The position numbers and the translations under genes were made by a program. A DNA stretch of 64,000 nt, taken from Terrisporobacter glycolicus ATCC 14880 = DSM 1288. Lineage in GTDB: Bacteria; Bacillota; Clostridia; Peptostreptococcales; Peptostreptococcaceae. How positions within the stretch are numbered: position 1 is the stretch's first letter; every line of letters begins with the position of its first letter. Under the pieces are notes generated by a model. The model had not been told where the DNA came from. It did no database searches and was given only the letters and a program-made list of their open reading frames with translations. Positions 25,090 through 34,944 of this stretch are shown here, piece after piece. The DNA lies in the NCBI RefSeq assembly GCF_036812735.1, contig NZ_CP117523.1:620001-684000 (forward strand), given 5' to 3'.

Positions 25090-25920
25090 ATGTTTAAAAT
25101 AAATAATTTAACATATCAATATGACAAAAAAAGAAAAGCCTTAAATAATATAACTATGGATTTTAATAATGGTGATATTATTGGAATAATAGGTTCAAAT
25201 GGATCTGGAAAGTCCACATTATTTAATAATTTAATGGGGATTTTAAAAGCTACACAAGGAGAAATATTATATAAAAACAGTCAGCTTAAATATGATAAGA
25301 AAAGTTTATACAATTTAAGAAAAGAAGTGGGTATAGTGTTTCAAGATCCAGAAAAACAAATTTTTTATTCAATGGTATATGATGACTTGGCCTTTGCTCT
25401 TAGAAATATTGGTATGGATGAAAAAACCATAAAAGCTAGAATTAGCAAAGCTCTAGAAGCTGTTAATGGTGAAGAGTTTATAGATAGACCAGTACATAGT
25501 TTAAGCTTTGGCCAGAAAAAAAGAGTGGCGATTGCATCAGTAATAGCTATGGAAAATAACCTTGTTTTATTAGATGAACCAACAGCAGGTTTAGATCCAG
25601 AAAGCACAAGAGCGATTGTAAACATAATTAAAACAATGTACGAAAAAGGAAAGAAAATAGTAATTACTAGTCATGATATGAATTTGATTTATGATATATG
25701 TGATTATGTATATGTACTAAATCAAGGAAAAATAATTAATGAAGGTAATGTGGAAGAAGTATTTATTGATGAAGAAAAAATAGAAGAAGCAGGCTTAGAA
25801 CTTCCGTGGCTTGTAAAACTTAATAAGAATATGAACTTGCCTTTGTTTAGAAAAGAGGAAGATTTATATAATTATTGGAGTGAAAATATGGGAGTTAATT
25901 TAAATAAAATAGCTAAATAA
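25090..25920 (+). CDS. cbiO: Cobalt ECF transporter ATPase CbiO
   Basis: 276-residue ABC ATPase: Walker A GSNGSGKST (about residue 37), Q-loop FQDPEKQIF, signature LSFGQKKRVAIA, Walker B NLVLLDEPTAGLD and H-loop TSHDMNL. A ~50-residue C-terminal extension follows. Only one ATPase gene is present, as in Salmonella cbiMNQO. Operon ends at the terminator at 25946. Confidence 0.96.
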   Translation: MFKINNLTYQYDKKRKALNNITMDFNNGDIIGIIGSNGSGKSTLFNNLMGILKATQGEILYKNSQLKYDKKSLYNLRKEVGIVFQDPEKQIFYSMVYDDLAFALRNIGMDEKTIKARISKALEAVNGEEFIDRPVHSLSFGQKKRVAIASVIAMENNLVLLDEPTAGLDPESTRAIVNIIKTMYEKGKKIVITSHDMNLIYDICDYVYVLNQGKIINEGNVEEVFIDEEKIEEAGLELPWLVKLNKNMNLPLFRKEEDLYNYWSENMGVNLNKIAK

Positions 25921-25945
25921 AAAATACGATATAAAAAAATAGATT

Positions 25946-25980
25946 AAATCCATATTTTGCTATAAATATGGATTTTTTTT
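25946..25980 (+). terminator. Terminator of cbiMNQO
   Basis: Stem aaatccatattt / aaatatggattt followed by eight T. Confidence 0.9.
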
Positions 25981-26043
25981 ATTTTTCATGATAGAATTTA
26001 ACTCTCTAATAAATAAAGAAACAAACGAATATGGAGGTAGAAA

Positions 26044-27285
26044 ATGAATATTGCAGTTGTAGGTATAAATCATAATTTATCACCTATTAGCATTAGGGAA
26101 AAAGTATCCTTTACTGACGCACATAAAATAGAAGCAATTAATATACTTTTAGATAAGGATATTGACGAGATAGTAATACTTTCTACTTGCAATAGAAGTG
26201 AAATTTATATTAGCTGTGATAATTTAGAAAAGGGTGTTGAAATAGTTAAAAATTTTTATGAAGAATTTTTTGAGTTAGATAACATTAAAGAATATTTATT
26301 TAGCAAAAAGAGTGAAGAAGCAATAAACCATTTGTTTATTGTAACCTCGGGGTTAGATTCCCTAGTTCTTGGAGAAGACCAAATTTTAGGTCAAGTAAAG
26401 GGTTCACATGAGTTCGCCATGAAATTAGGAGCTACTAAAAAATTTTTAAATAAACTATTTAGAGAAGCTATTACAACAGCAAAAGAAGTTAAAACTATAA
26501 CTAAAATTTCTGAGCAGCCTTTATCCATAAGTTATATAGGTATAAAACTTTTAAAAGAAAAAATAGGTAGCTTAAAGGATAAGAATATATTAATAATAGG
26601 TTTAGGCAAAATGAACCTATTAACAATAAAGCACCTAGAAGAAGAAACGGTGGGTACCATCTATATTGCCAATAGAAGTGTAGATAAATTTAAAGAAATA
26701 CAAAATAAATATAGTAATATAGAATATGTGCAATACAAAGATAGATACAATATTTTACGAGAGAATAAAATAGATATAGTGATAAGTGCAACGTCAGCAC
26801 CACATTTAGTTATTAAATATGAAGATATGCCTATTATAAATAATCATATTTATTTTATGGATTTAGCGTTGCCTAGAGATATTGATTTTAAAATTAATGA
26901 ATTAAAACATGCCAAAGTTTATTGTATTGATGATTTAAAAGAGATACAGCATAAAAATGATAATATGAGAATTAGTTTATCAAAAAAAGCTTATGAAATA
27001 ATCAATGAAAAAATAAAAGAGTTTATTGTATGGGTAGATGTTTCCAATATAGATCCAACTATTCAATCTCTCAATAACAAATGTTTTGAAATAAAAGAGG
27101 ATACTCTAGACTATATTTTTAGGAAAATTGATTTAAATCAAAGAGAGCAAAAAATAATTGATAAAATGTTAACTTCAGCATTAAAAAGACTAATTAGAGA
27201 GCCTATTATTAATTTAAAACAAGCAAAAAACAAAGGCAAAAGAGAAGAATATATAAAGACAATAGAAGAATTATTTGCTACTTAG
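26044..27285 (+). CDS. hemA: Glutamyl-tRNA reductase
   Basis: First committed step of C5 tetrapyrrole synthesis: reduces glutamyl-tRNA(Glu) to glutamate-1-semialdehyde with NADPH. 413 residues: catalytic Cys49 in LSTCNRSEIY, substrate region GLDSLVLGEDQILGQVK, NADPH domain with IIGLGKMNLLTIKHL (the usual GxGxM), and C-terminal dimerisation helices. Strong site (tggaggtag). Own transcription unit with hemL, separated from cbiO by a terminator and without a riboswitch, so supply of early precursors is not directly B12-switched. Confidence 0.96.
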   Translation: MNIAVVGINHNLSPISIREKVSFTDAHKIEAINILLDKDIDEIVILSTCNRSEIYISCDNLEKGVEIVKNFYEEFFELDNIKEYLFSKKSEEAINHLFIVTSGLDSLVLGEDQILGQVKGSHEFAMKLGATKKFLNKLFREAITTAKEVKTITKISEQPLSISYIGIKLLKEKIGSLKDKNILIIGLGKMNLLTIKHLEEETVGTIYIANRSVDKFKEIQNKYSNIEYVQYKDRYNILRENKIDIVISATSAPHLVIKYEDMPIINNHIYFMDLALPRDIDFKINELKHAKVYCIDDLKEIQHKNDNMRISLSKKAYEIINEKIKEFIVWVDVSNIDPTIQSLNNKCFEIKEDTLDYIFRKIDLNQREQKIIDKMLTSALKRLIREPIINLKQAKNKGKREEYIKTIEELFAT

Positions 27286-27295
27286 GAGGAAACAT

Positions 27296-28591
27296 ATGAA
27301 ACATACTAAATCTGAAGAGTTATATAAAGAAGCTGTAAAATACATACCAGGAGGAGTAAATAGTCCTGTAAGGTCCTTTAATTCTGTTGGGATAAGTCCA
27401 ATATTTGCAAAGAAAGCACATGGAAGTAAAATTACAGATGTGGATGATAATGAATACATAGATTATATTTGTTCTTGGGGGCCATTAATGTTAGGTCATA
27501 GTAACGAAGAGATATCTAAAGGTATAGGTGAAATGATTGCTAGTGGAACAAGTTTTGGTTTAGCAACTGAGATTGAAGTTGAAATGGCAAAATTAATAGT
27601 TGACGCTTATCCAGCAATAGATCAAGTTCGCATGGTTAACTCAGGAACAGAAGCAACTATGAGTGCATTAAGAGTTGCTAGAGGATTTACTAAAAGAAAT
27701 AAAATAGTAAAATTTGAAGGATGTTATCATGGTCATTCGGATGGTCTACTAGTAAAATCGGGATCAGGAACAATAACCTTTGGAGTTCCAACAAGTCCTG
27801 GGGTTCCAGAAGATATAGTTAAAAATACTTTAGTATGTAAATACAATGATATAGAAGATGTGAAAAGAGTATTTGAAGAAAATGGGGAAGATATAGCAGC
27901 CATAATAGTAGAAACTATTGGTGGAAATATGGGTATTGTACCAGGAAAGCAAGAATTTATAGAATTTTTAAGAGAAATATGTGATGAATATAAAACTGTT
28001 TTAATTTTCGATGAAGTTATAACTGGATTTAGATTATCTTACAACAGTTCATTAGAATATTTTGGAGTAAAACCTGACATGGTTTGTTTTGGTAAAATCA
28101 TAGGTGCGGGAATGCCTGTAGGAGCTTATGGTGGTAAAAAGGAAATAATGGAAGTTGTATCGCCAATAGGACCTGTTTATCAAGCTGGAACTTTATCAGG
28201 GAATCCTCTTGCCATGTACTTAGGAAAAAGAAATTTAGAAGTATTAAGAGATAATCCGCGAATTTATGAAGAATTAAATGAAAAGGCAGATAAGCTAGAG
28301 CAAGGAATAAAGGATAATTTAAAAAAATTAAATCTTAATTATACAGTTAATAGAGCTGGCTCTTTAGTTTGTTTATTCTTTAAAGAAGGTTCAGTAGAAA
28401 ATTACGATGATGCAATAGAAAGCAACATAGAAAAATATAATAAGTACTTTAAGGAAATGTTAGATAGGGGAGTATTAATAGGTCCTAGTCAATTTGAGGC
28501 TATGTTTTTATCTTATGCTCATAGCAATGAAGATATTGAATATACAATAAAGTGTAATTATGAATCTTTGAGAGCAATTCACAATTTATAA
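27296..28591 (+). CDS. hemL: Glutamate-1-semialdehyde 2,1-aminomutase
   Basis: PLP enzyme turning glutamate-1-semialdehyde into 5-aminolevulinate. 431 residues; motifs PGGVNSPVRSF, MVNSGTEATMSALR, CYHGHSDGLLVKSGSG, and the PLP lysine at about residue 267 in FGKIIGAGMPVGAYGG. Start at the ATG at 27296 after ttaggaggaa; the frame opens at 27275 inside hemA. Eleven bases after hemA, same operon. No terminator follows before riboswitch 2, so readthrough into the cbi operon leader is possible. Confidence 0.97.
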   Translation: MKHTKSEELYKEAVKYIPGGVNSPVRSFNSVGISPIFAKKAHGSKITDVDDNEYIDYICSWGPLMLGHSNEEISKGIGEMIASGTSFGLATEIEVEMAKLIVDAYPAIDQVRMVNSGTEATMSALRVARGFTKRNKIVKFEGCYHGHSDGLLVKSGSGTITFGVPTSPGVPEDIVKNTLVCKYNDIEDVKRVFEENGEDIAAIIVETIGGNMGIVPGKQEFIEFLREICDEYKTVLIFDEVITGFRLSYNSSLEYFGVKPDMVCFGKIIGAGMPVGAYGGKKEIMEVVSPIGPVYQAGTLSGNPLAMYLGKRNLEVLRDNPRIYEELNEKADKLEQGIKDNLKKLNLNYTVNRAGSLVCLFFKEGSVENYDDAIESNIEKYNKYFKEMLDRGVLIGPSQFEAMFLSYAHSNEDIEYTIKCNYESLRAIHNL

Positions 28592-28665
28592 ATTAAAATT
28601 TTAACAAAAATAACAAAAAAATAACTATTTAATAATATTTATATATATAAAAAATATTAATATGT

Positions 28666-28693
28666 TTTGCACAATAGTAAAAATAACTATAAT
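28666..28693 (+). promoter_or_regulatory. Predicted promoter of the cbi operon
   Basis: TTTGCA (28666-28671), 16-bp spacer, TATAAT (28688-28693), about 55 bp before the riboswitch P1 helix. Confidence 0.55.
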
Positions 28694-28746
28694 TAAAATA
28701 TATAAATTTTTTTATGAAATAAGAAGAGAATTGTAAAATTTAATAA

Positions 28747-28893
28747 AATTAGTTTAGGTTTTAGGGAAAAAGGTAAAAGCCTTTGCAGCCCCCGCTACTG
28801 TAAAACGGATGAAACCATAATTACCACTGTCAAATTGATGGGAAGGTATGGGAGTAAAATGATGTTAAGCCAGGATACCTGCCAAAACTAATT
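28747..28893 (+). ncRNA. Cobalamin riboswitch 2, upstream of cbiP operon
   Basis: P1 arms aattagttt (28747-28755) and aaactaatt (28885-28893) enclose the core: agggaaaaaggtaaaa, gcagcccccgctactg, ccactgtc, gatgggaaggt and the B12 box aagccaggatacctgcc. Followed by a terminator at 28941, so adenosylcobalamin should shut off the whole 19-gene operon. Confidence 0.97.
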
Positions 28894-28940
28894 ATATATA
28901 GAAAATCTCGGGGTGAAGATTTGATTTTATGTTACATAGT

Positions 28941-28974
28941 AAAATCCTAGCCATTAGAGCTGGGATTTTTTGGT
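28941..28974 (+). terminator. Expression-platform terminator of riboswitch 2
   Basis: Stem aaaatcctagc / gctgggatttt (one G-U), 7-nt loop, then T run. Confidence 0.9.
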
Positions 28975-29004
28975 ATTTTATATAAAATGGAAAGGATTAA
29001 TGCT

Positions 29005-30519
29005 ATGGGAAAAAAAATAATGCTTCAAGGAACTGCATCAAATGTGGGAAAAAGCATAATAACTACGGGACTATGTAGAATTTTCAAACAAGATAATTAT
29101 AAAGTAATACCTTTTAAATCTCAAAATATGGCTCTTAATTCTTTTATAACAAAAGAAGGTTTGGAAATGGGAAGAGCTCAAGTTTCTCAAGCTGAAGCTT
29201 GTGGAATAGATCCTATTGCAGATATGAATCCCATATTATTAAAACCAAATGGAAATAACAAAAGTCAAGTTATAGTAAGAGGAAAAGTAGTAGGAGATAT
29301 GTCCTCGAAAGAATATTATGAGTATAAATTAGAGCTAGAGAAAATATTAGATGACATATTTAAAGAATTCGAGGGAAAATTTGACATAGTTGTAATGGAG
29401 GGTGCAGGTAGCTGTGCTGAAATAAACTTAATGGATAGAGATATATCAAATATGGGAATGGCACAAATTGCAGATGCACCAGTTATATTAATTGGTGATA
29501 TAGACAGAGGTGGAGTATTTGCATCAATAGTAGGTACAATAATGTTACTTCCTGAAAAAGACAGAGAACGAGTTAAAGGTGTAATAATTAATAAATTCAG
29601 AGGTAGAAAAGAACTTTTAGAATCTGGTGTAAAAATGCTTGAAGATATTATAAAAGTTCCCGTTCTTGGAGTTATACCATATACTGACATAAAAATCGAA
29701 GAGGAAGACAGTGTAACTACTAGATTTAAGAAAAAAGTAGACAAAGGAGATATTCATATAGAAGTGATAAGAACACCTCATATGTCTAACTTTACAGATT
29801 TTAATATATTTGAAACACAAGAAGATGTGAGTCTTAGGTATGTTGATTATGGAGAATCTCTTGGAAATCCTGATATGGTAATTATTCCAGGAACCAAGTC
29901 AACAATAGATGACTTAATATTCTTGAGAGAAAATGGCTTAGAGAATCAAATTAAAGAGCTTCACAAAAGAGGAAAACTTGTACTGGGTATTTGTGGTGGG
30001 TATCAGATGTTAGGAAAAGTGCTAAAAGACCCATATCATGTGGAAAATGATCTGGAAGAAGTGGAAGGTATAGGTCTTTTAGATGTAGAGACGACTTTCG
30101 AACTAGAAAAAACTACAACTCAAGTTAAAGCTATATTAGGAGATAATTTATATGGATACCTTGCAAATTTAAATAAAAAAGAAGTCAATGGATATGAAAT
30201 TCATATGGGAATGACAAGAAGAAGAGAAAATAGTGATAATTTTGCCACTGTAACAGAAAAACTTGGCGAGATTGTAAGCTATGAGGTTGGTAGCGTAAAT
30301 AATCAGTGTAATGTTTTTGGAACTTATCTACATGGAATATTTGATGATATAGATTTTACAAGAACTATTTTAAATAACATAAGGAAAATGAAAAACTTAG
30401 AGCCTGTTGAAAGTAAAGTTGAGTCATTTGATGAGTTTAAAAATCAAGAATATGATAAATTAGCAGATTTTTTAAGAGAACATTTAGATATGAAAAAAAT
30501 ATATGAAATAATGAATTAA
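29005..30519 (+). CDS. cbiP: Cobyric acid synthase
   Basis: Amidates carboxyls b, d, e and g of adenosylcobyrinic acid a,c-diamide using glutamine and ATP. About 504 residues: N-terminal dethiobiotin-synthetase-like P-loop domain ([17 protein letters not shown]), then a class I glutamine amidotransferase domain with Cys330 in GICGGYQML and the C-terminal His in TYLHGIFDD. Start at the ATG at 29005, 8 bp after aaagga; the frame opens at 28987. First gene after riboswitch 2. Confidence 0.96.
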   Translation: MGKKIMLQGTASNVGKSIITTGLCRIFKQDNYKVIPFKSQNMALNSFITKEGLEMGRAQVSQAEACGIDPIADMNPILLKPNGNNKSQVIVRGKVVGDMSSKEYYEYKLELEKILDDIFKEFEGKFDIVVMEGAGSCAEINLMDRDISNMGMAQIADAPVILIGDIDRGGVFASIVGTIMLLPEKDRERVKGVIINKFRGRKELLESGVKMLEDIIKVPVLGVIPYTDIKIEEEDSVTTRFKKKVDKGDIHIEVIRTPHMSNFTDFNIFETQEDVSLRYVDYGESLGNPDMVIIPGTKSTIDDLIFLRENGLENQIKELHKRGKLVLGICGGYQMLGKVLKDPYHVENDLEEVEGIGLLDVETTFELEKTTTQVKAILGDNLYGYLANLNKKEVNGYEIHMGMTRRRENSDNFATVTEKLGEIVSYEVGSVNNQCNVFGTYLHGIFDDIDFTRTILNNIRKMKNLEPVESKVESFDEFKNQEYDKLADFLREHLDMKKIYEIMN

Positions 30520-30523
30520 AATT

Positions 30524-30610
30524 AGCTACGCTTAAGCCACTGCGTGGGCGCTTCACTTCATAGCGCCAACGAGATGCCTTTGCGACCGCTTCAGGCAACG
30601 ACCTTGCTTA
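30524..30610. repeat. GC-rich structured element inserted between cbiP and cbiA
   Basis: Eighty-seven bases with 56% G+C (49 of 87) in DNA otherwise near 30%. It can fold: cgtgggcgct pairs with agcgccaacg (one mismatch), followed by a second hairpin tgcct...aggca; gcttaa recurs at both ends. No ORF or ribosome site fits. Composition and structure suggest a dispersed REP/MITE-like repeat; only one copy is in this window. Confidence 0.6.
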
Positions 30611-30634
30611 AAATAATTCGAATTAGGTGGTAAT

Positions 30635-31999
30635 ATGAAAAAAATATTAATTGCAGGAACAAATAGTGGAGTAGGAAAAACTACAATTTCCTTAGGAATA
30701 ATGCAAGCATTGACAAAAAGAAATCTAAAAGTACAGCCTTATAAAGTTGGACCTGATTATATAGACCCTTCTTATCATACATTTATTACTGGAAGATATT
30801 CAAGAAACTTAGATTCATATATGCTTGAAGATGAAAAAATTAAATATATAGTTAAAAATTCTTCAAAAGATGCAGATATTTCAGTGATTGAAGGTGTAAT
30901 GGGATTATACGATGGTTATGGAATAGATTTAGATGATTGTACTAGTTCATATACTTCAAAAATGTTAAAAACACCAGTAATTTTAGTCATAAACGCAAAG
31001 GCAATGGCAACATCTGCTGCTGCTATGGTACTGGGATATAAAATGTTAGATGAAAATGTAAATATAGCTGGGGTTATTACAAATAATGTAAAAAGTGAAT
31101 CGCATTATAATACTTTAAAAGAATCTATAGAAAAATATACTGGTGTGGAGGTACTTGGGTATTTTCCTCCTAATAAAGAATTTTCTTTAGAATCTAGACA
31201 TTTAGGACTAGTACCTTCAGTTGAGATAAATTCTTTAAAAGCGAAGTTTGATAACTTGGCAGATGAAATAGAAAAGTATATAGATATTGATAGGATAATT
31301 GAAATATCTGAAACTGAGGATTTTAATACTTCTTTTAATCTAGAAGATTTCATAGAAAAAAATAAGGCAACAGGTAAAACAATAGCCATAGCTTATGATA
31401 AAGCTTTTAACTTTTATTATAGAGAAAACATAGAACTATTTGAAAAGCTAGGCATGAACATAAAGTACTTTAGCCCTATTAGTGACAAGAAACTTCCGAT
31501 GTGTGATTATATTTACATCGGAGGTGGATTCCCAGAAGTTTTTGCAAAAGAGTTGGATGAAAACCAAGAAATTAGAATTTCTATCATGAATGCTCATTAT
31601 AATAATATTCCTATATATGCAGAATGTGGTGGGCTAATGTATCTTGGAGAAACATTAAAAAATCCAAATAATGATATTTATAATATGATTGGAATTTTTA
31701 AAGGATGTAGCAAAATGACATCTTCACTTAAAAGATTTGGATATTGTTTAGGTGAGGCTAAGGAAGATACTATTCTAGCTAAAAAAGGACAAATAATTAA
31801 AGGTCATGAGTTTCATCATTCAATTTTTGATAGCCAAGAAGAATGTGCTTATTATATGAGAAAATTGAAGAATAACAAGATTATTGATGAATGGGAAGGT
31901 GGTTATAGTAAGGGAAATACTCTAGCAACATATCTGCATACGCATTTTTATAATAACTTAGATTGCATATCTAATTTTATAGAAAGAGGATGTGAATAA
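30635..31999 (+). CDS. cbiA: Cobyrinate a,c-diamide synthase
   Basis: ATP- and glutamine-dependent amidation of the a and c side chains of cobyrinate. 454 residues: P-loop AGTNSGVGKTTISLG at the start, KVGPDYIDPSYH, and a C-terminal glutamine amidotransferase domain with Cys331 in YAECGGLMYLGE and His in YLHTHFYNN. Site taggtgg before the ATG, which lies just past the GC-rich element. Second gene of the cbi operon. Confidence 0.96.
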   Translation: MKKILIAGTNSGVGKTTISLGIMQALTKRNLKVQPYKVGPDYIDPSYHTFITGRYSRNLDSYMLEDEKIKYIVKNSSKDADISVIEGVMGLYDGYGIDLDDCTSSYTSKMLKTPVILVINAKAMATSAAAMVLGYKMLDENVNIAGVITNNVKSESHYNTLKESIEKYTGVEVLGYFPPNKEFSLESRHLGLVPSVEINSLKAKFDNLADEIEKYIDIDRIIEISETEDFNTSFNLEDFIEKNKATGKTIAIAYDKAFNFYYRENIELFEKLGMNIKYFSPISDKKLPMCDYIYIGGGFPEVFAKELDENQEIRISIMNAHYNNIPIYAECGGLMYLGETLKNPNNDIYNMIGIFKGCSKMTSSLKRFGYCLGEAKEDTILAKKGQIIKGHEFHHSIFDSQEECAYYMRKLKNNKIIDEWEGGYSKGNTLATYLHTHFYNNLDCISNFIERGCE

Positions 32000-32000
32000 T

Positions 32001-32954
32001 ATGAACCTTTTATCCATTTATACAGGATATGCTCTTGATTTAATCATAGGAGACCCATATTCATTCCCTCATCCAGTAAGATTTATTGGTAAACTTATTA
32101 GTTTTCTAGAAAAACAAATAAGAAAGATAACTAAGAGAGATAAGGGATTAAAAATAGCTGGTTTTTTTCTTTGGTTTGTCGTTGTAGGAGTAACACTAGG
32201 TAGTACTTCTATTGTACTACGTTTATTTCAGTTTAATAAAGTAGCTTACTTTTTAGTAAATTCCATATTAATTTATACAACATTAGCTACAAAGTGTTTA
32301 AAGGATGAATCTGAAAAAATATATAAGGTATTAAAAACTGGAGACTTAGAGAAATCTAGAATTCAGCTTTCATATATAGTAGGAAGAGATACAACAAATT
32401 TAAGTGAAAAAGAAATAGTAAGGGCAACAGTGGAAACTGTGGCAGAAAATACGGTAGATGGGATAATAGCACCATTGTTTTATGGATTTATAGGTGGAGC
32501 TCCTTTTGCTATGGCATATAAGGCTATTAATACTTTAGACTCAACAGTAGGTTATAAGAATGATAAGTACTATTATCTAGGGTTTGCATCAGCAAAAATA
32601 GATGATATTGCAAACTATATACCAGCAAGATTAGGTGTGATTTTACTTTCTCTTGGAAGTTTATTTGTTGGATTTAATTTTAGAGATGCTTTAAAAATTG
32701 GAATAAGGGACAGAAAAAATCATAAAAGTCCTAATTGTGCTTTTTCGGAAGGTGCAGTAGCTGGAGCTTTAGGAATACAACTTGGTGGTACTAATGTTTA
32801 TTTTGGAAAAGAAGTGTATAAACCAACTATTGGAGATAAAAAAAGAGAAATAGAAATTGAAGATATTGTAAGAACAAACAAAATAATGTATTCATCATCA
32901 ATAATATCAATAATAATTTTTACAACTATTTACTATCTAATAAATGGTTTATAA
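32001..32954 (+). CDS. cbiB: Adenosylcobinamide-phosphate synthase CbiB
   Basis: Membrane enzyme attaching aminopropanol (phosphate) to adenosylcobyrate. 317 residues, about five helices; family motifs LDLIIGDPYSFPHPVRFIG at the N terminus, ETVAENTVDGIIAPLFYG (residues about 140-157), and NSxxxNAxxxGALG-like region here as SPNCAFSEGAVAGALGIQLGG. Start at the ATG at 32001; a GTG at 31992 is possible. Works with CobD and PduX, whose genes follow. Confidence 0.95.
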   Translation: MNLLSIYTGYALDLIIGDPYSFPHPVRFIGKLISFLEKQIRKITKRDKGLKIAGFFLWFVVVGVTLGSTSIVLRLFQFNKVAYFLVNSILIYTTLATKCLKDESEKIYKVLKTGDLEKSRIQLSYIVGRDTTNLSEKEIVRATVETVAENTVDGIIAPLFYGFIGGAPFAMAYKAINTLDSTVGYKNDKYYYLGFASAKIDDIANYIPARLGVILLSLGSLFVGFNFRDALKIGIRDRKNHKSPNCAFSEGAVAGALGIQLGGTNVYFGKEVYKPTIGDKKREIEIEDIVRTNKIMYSSSIISIIIFTTIYYLINGL

Positions 32955-32969
32955 AGAAAGGAGGAAGTT

Positions 32970-34040
32970 ATGAAAGATTTAGGACATGGAGCTAATGTGG
33001 ATATTATGGCAGAAACTTTTAATAAAAATGCTGAAGATATAATAGATTTTAGCTCGAATATAAATCCAAAAGTTGTTCCTAATTTGGAAAGATATATTTT
33101 GGAAGGTTTAAGTAAGTGTAAAAGTTACCCTGATATTAATTACACAAAGTTAAGAAGAAATATTGGAAATTATATAAATGTTAATCCACAACATATTATT
33201 CCAGGCAATGGAGCAACAGAAATAATATACCTTCTTATGAAAAATATTAAAAAAAGATTGGCAATATTAAACCCTACATTTTCAGAATATGAAAGAGGAG
33301 CTAAATTAAACAATTTAGAATTGATAAACTTAATGCTAAATGAAGAAGATGATTTTAGCGTGAATTTGAAGGAAATAGAAACCAATATAGATAATTTTGA
33401 TAGTTTATTTATATGTAATCCTAACAATCCAAATGGAAAGGTAAAAAATATAGAAAAACTTTTAAAATTAATAATAAAAAATGATAAGTTATTAATAGTA
33501 GATGAAACCTTTATGGAGTTTGTACATGAAGAAGAAAATTACAGTTTAATAAAATATGTGGAAAAATATAAAAACATATTCATTATAAAGGCAGTGACTA
33601 AATTCTTCGGAATGCCTGGACTTAGATTAGGCTACGGTGTAACAAGCAATAAAAAACTTATAAATGATATTTATAGATACAAAGAGCCTTGGACAGTAAA
33701 TTCATTTGCTGATACTTTATCTAATTATATTTTTAAGGATGAAGAATATATAAAATCTAGTAAGGAGTATTATCTTAAAGAAAGATCATATATGATAAAT
33801 GAATTAAGAAAAATTGAAAATATACATGTATATGATACAGATACAAACTTTATATTAATGGAATTAGAAGATATAAAAGCAGATGAATTAAAGTTTAAAT
33901 TATTTAAGGAAAGTAATATATTAATAAGAAATGCATCAAACTTTATAGGTTTAGGTGAAAAACACATAAGGATAGCAATTAAAAGTCATGAGGAAAACCA
34001 ATTGATTTTGAAGGAATTAAATAAATTGTTGGGAGAATAA
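32970..34040 (+). CDS. cobD: L-threonine-O-3-phosphate decarboxylase
   Basis: PLP-dependent decarboxylase giving (R)-1-amino-2-propanol O-2-phosphate for the nucleotide-loop linker. 356 residues of the aminotransferase class I/II fold: FSSNINPKVVP, GNGATEIIYLL, FICNPNNPNGK, and the PLP lysine at about residue 211 in TKFFGMPGLRLGYG. Strong site (aaggaggaag). Between cbiB and the threonine kinase gene that supplies its substrate. Confidence 0.95.
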   Translation: MKDLGHGANVDIMAETFNKNAEDIIDFSSNINPKVVPNLERYILEGLSKCKSYPDINYTKLRRNIGNYINVNPQHIIPGNGATEIIYLLMKNIKKRLAILNPTFSEYERGAKLNNLELINLMLNEEDDFSVNLKEIETNIDNFDSLFICNPNNPNGKVKNIEKLLKLIIKNDKLLIVDETFMEFVHEEENYSLIKYVEKYKNIFIIKAVTKFFGMPGLRLGYGVTSNKKLINDIYRYKEPWTVNSFADTLSNYIFKDEEYIKSSKEYYLKERSYMINELRKIENIHVYDTDTNFILMELEDIKADELKFKLFKESNILIRNASNFIGLGEKHIRIAIKSHEENQLILKELNKLLGE

Positions 34041-34041
34041 T

Positions 34042-34944
34042 ATGAAATCTTATGGAATATGTCCCGCATCTTGTGGAGAATTTGTTCAAGGTATATTAGA
34101 TAGTGAAGAATATTTATCATCTTATGCAATTGATATGTTTTCAGTTGCTACCCTTGAAGAAAAAAAAGAAAATATTAATTTAGGGCCTAAAAAATCAAGA
34201 AAAGCTATAGAAAAAGTATTTGAAAGATTTAATATTCCACTAAGGGAATGTAAAAATATATCTCTAAAAATTAACAGCAGTATACCTATAGGTAAGGGAA
34301 TGGCCAGCTCTACAGCAGACATAGGAGCAACTATTAAGGCAACTTTATCCATGATAAATAAAGATTTAGGTAATGAAGAAATATCTCGTATTGCTTCAGA
34401 AATAGAACCTACAGATTCTATTTTATTATATAAAAACTCAATTTTTAATCCTGTTAAAGGTCAGGTAAAAAAATATTTAGCCAACCTATATAATGCTAGA
34501 GTAATAGTTTTAGAACCAGATGAAATGTTGGAAACAAGCATAATAAGAAGCAATCCAAATTATTTACATATTAAATTGGAAAATGAAGTAATTATAAATA
34601 AATCCTTTAAATTATTAGAACAAGGATTAAGAGAAAAGGATTTAAAGTTAATAGGTAAGTCTTGTACACTAAGTAGTATGGCAAATGAAAATATACATAA
34701 AAAACCATACTTAAATGAGATTATAGAAATCAGTAATAAGATGGGAGCACATGGAGTTAATATTGCTCACAGTGGTACAGTTGTTGGAATATTAATTGAT
34801 AACCATATGGATCATGAGAGAATAATAAATCATTTAAGAGAAGAATCTTTTAATGATTATTATAAAAAGATACATTTATCCAAAATTATAGGACATAAAG
34901 AAAGGGAGGAAATAGAGTGGAATATGTTAAAGACCCTAAGATGA
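34042..34944 (+). CDS. pduX: L-threonine kinase, PduX-like GHMP kinase
   Basis: 300-residue GHMP-family kinase: N-terminal CPASCGEFVQG and the ATP-binding loop PIGKGMASSTADIGA (residues about 85-100). PduX makes L-threonine-O-3-phosphate, the CobD substrate, which the position immediately after cobD supports. One base after cobD; overlaps cbiC by 28 bp. Confidence 0.92.
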   Translation: MKSYGICPASCGEFVQGILDSEEYLSSYAIDMFSVATLEEKKENINLGPKKSRKAIEKVFERFNIPLRECKNISLKINSSIPIGKGMASSTADIGATIKATLSMINKDLGNEEISRIASEIEPTDSILLYKNSIFNPVKGQVKKYLANLYNARVIVLEPDEMLETSIIRSNPNYLHIKLENEVIINKSFKLLEQGLREKDLKLIGKSCTLSSMANENIHKKPYLNEIIEISNKMGAHGVNIAHSGTVVGILIDNHMDHERIINHLREESFNDYYKKIHLSKIIGHKEREEIEWNMLKTLR

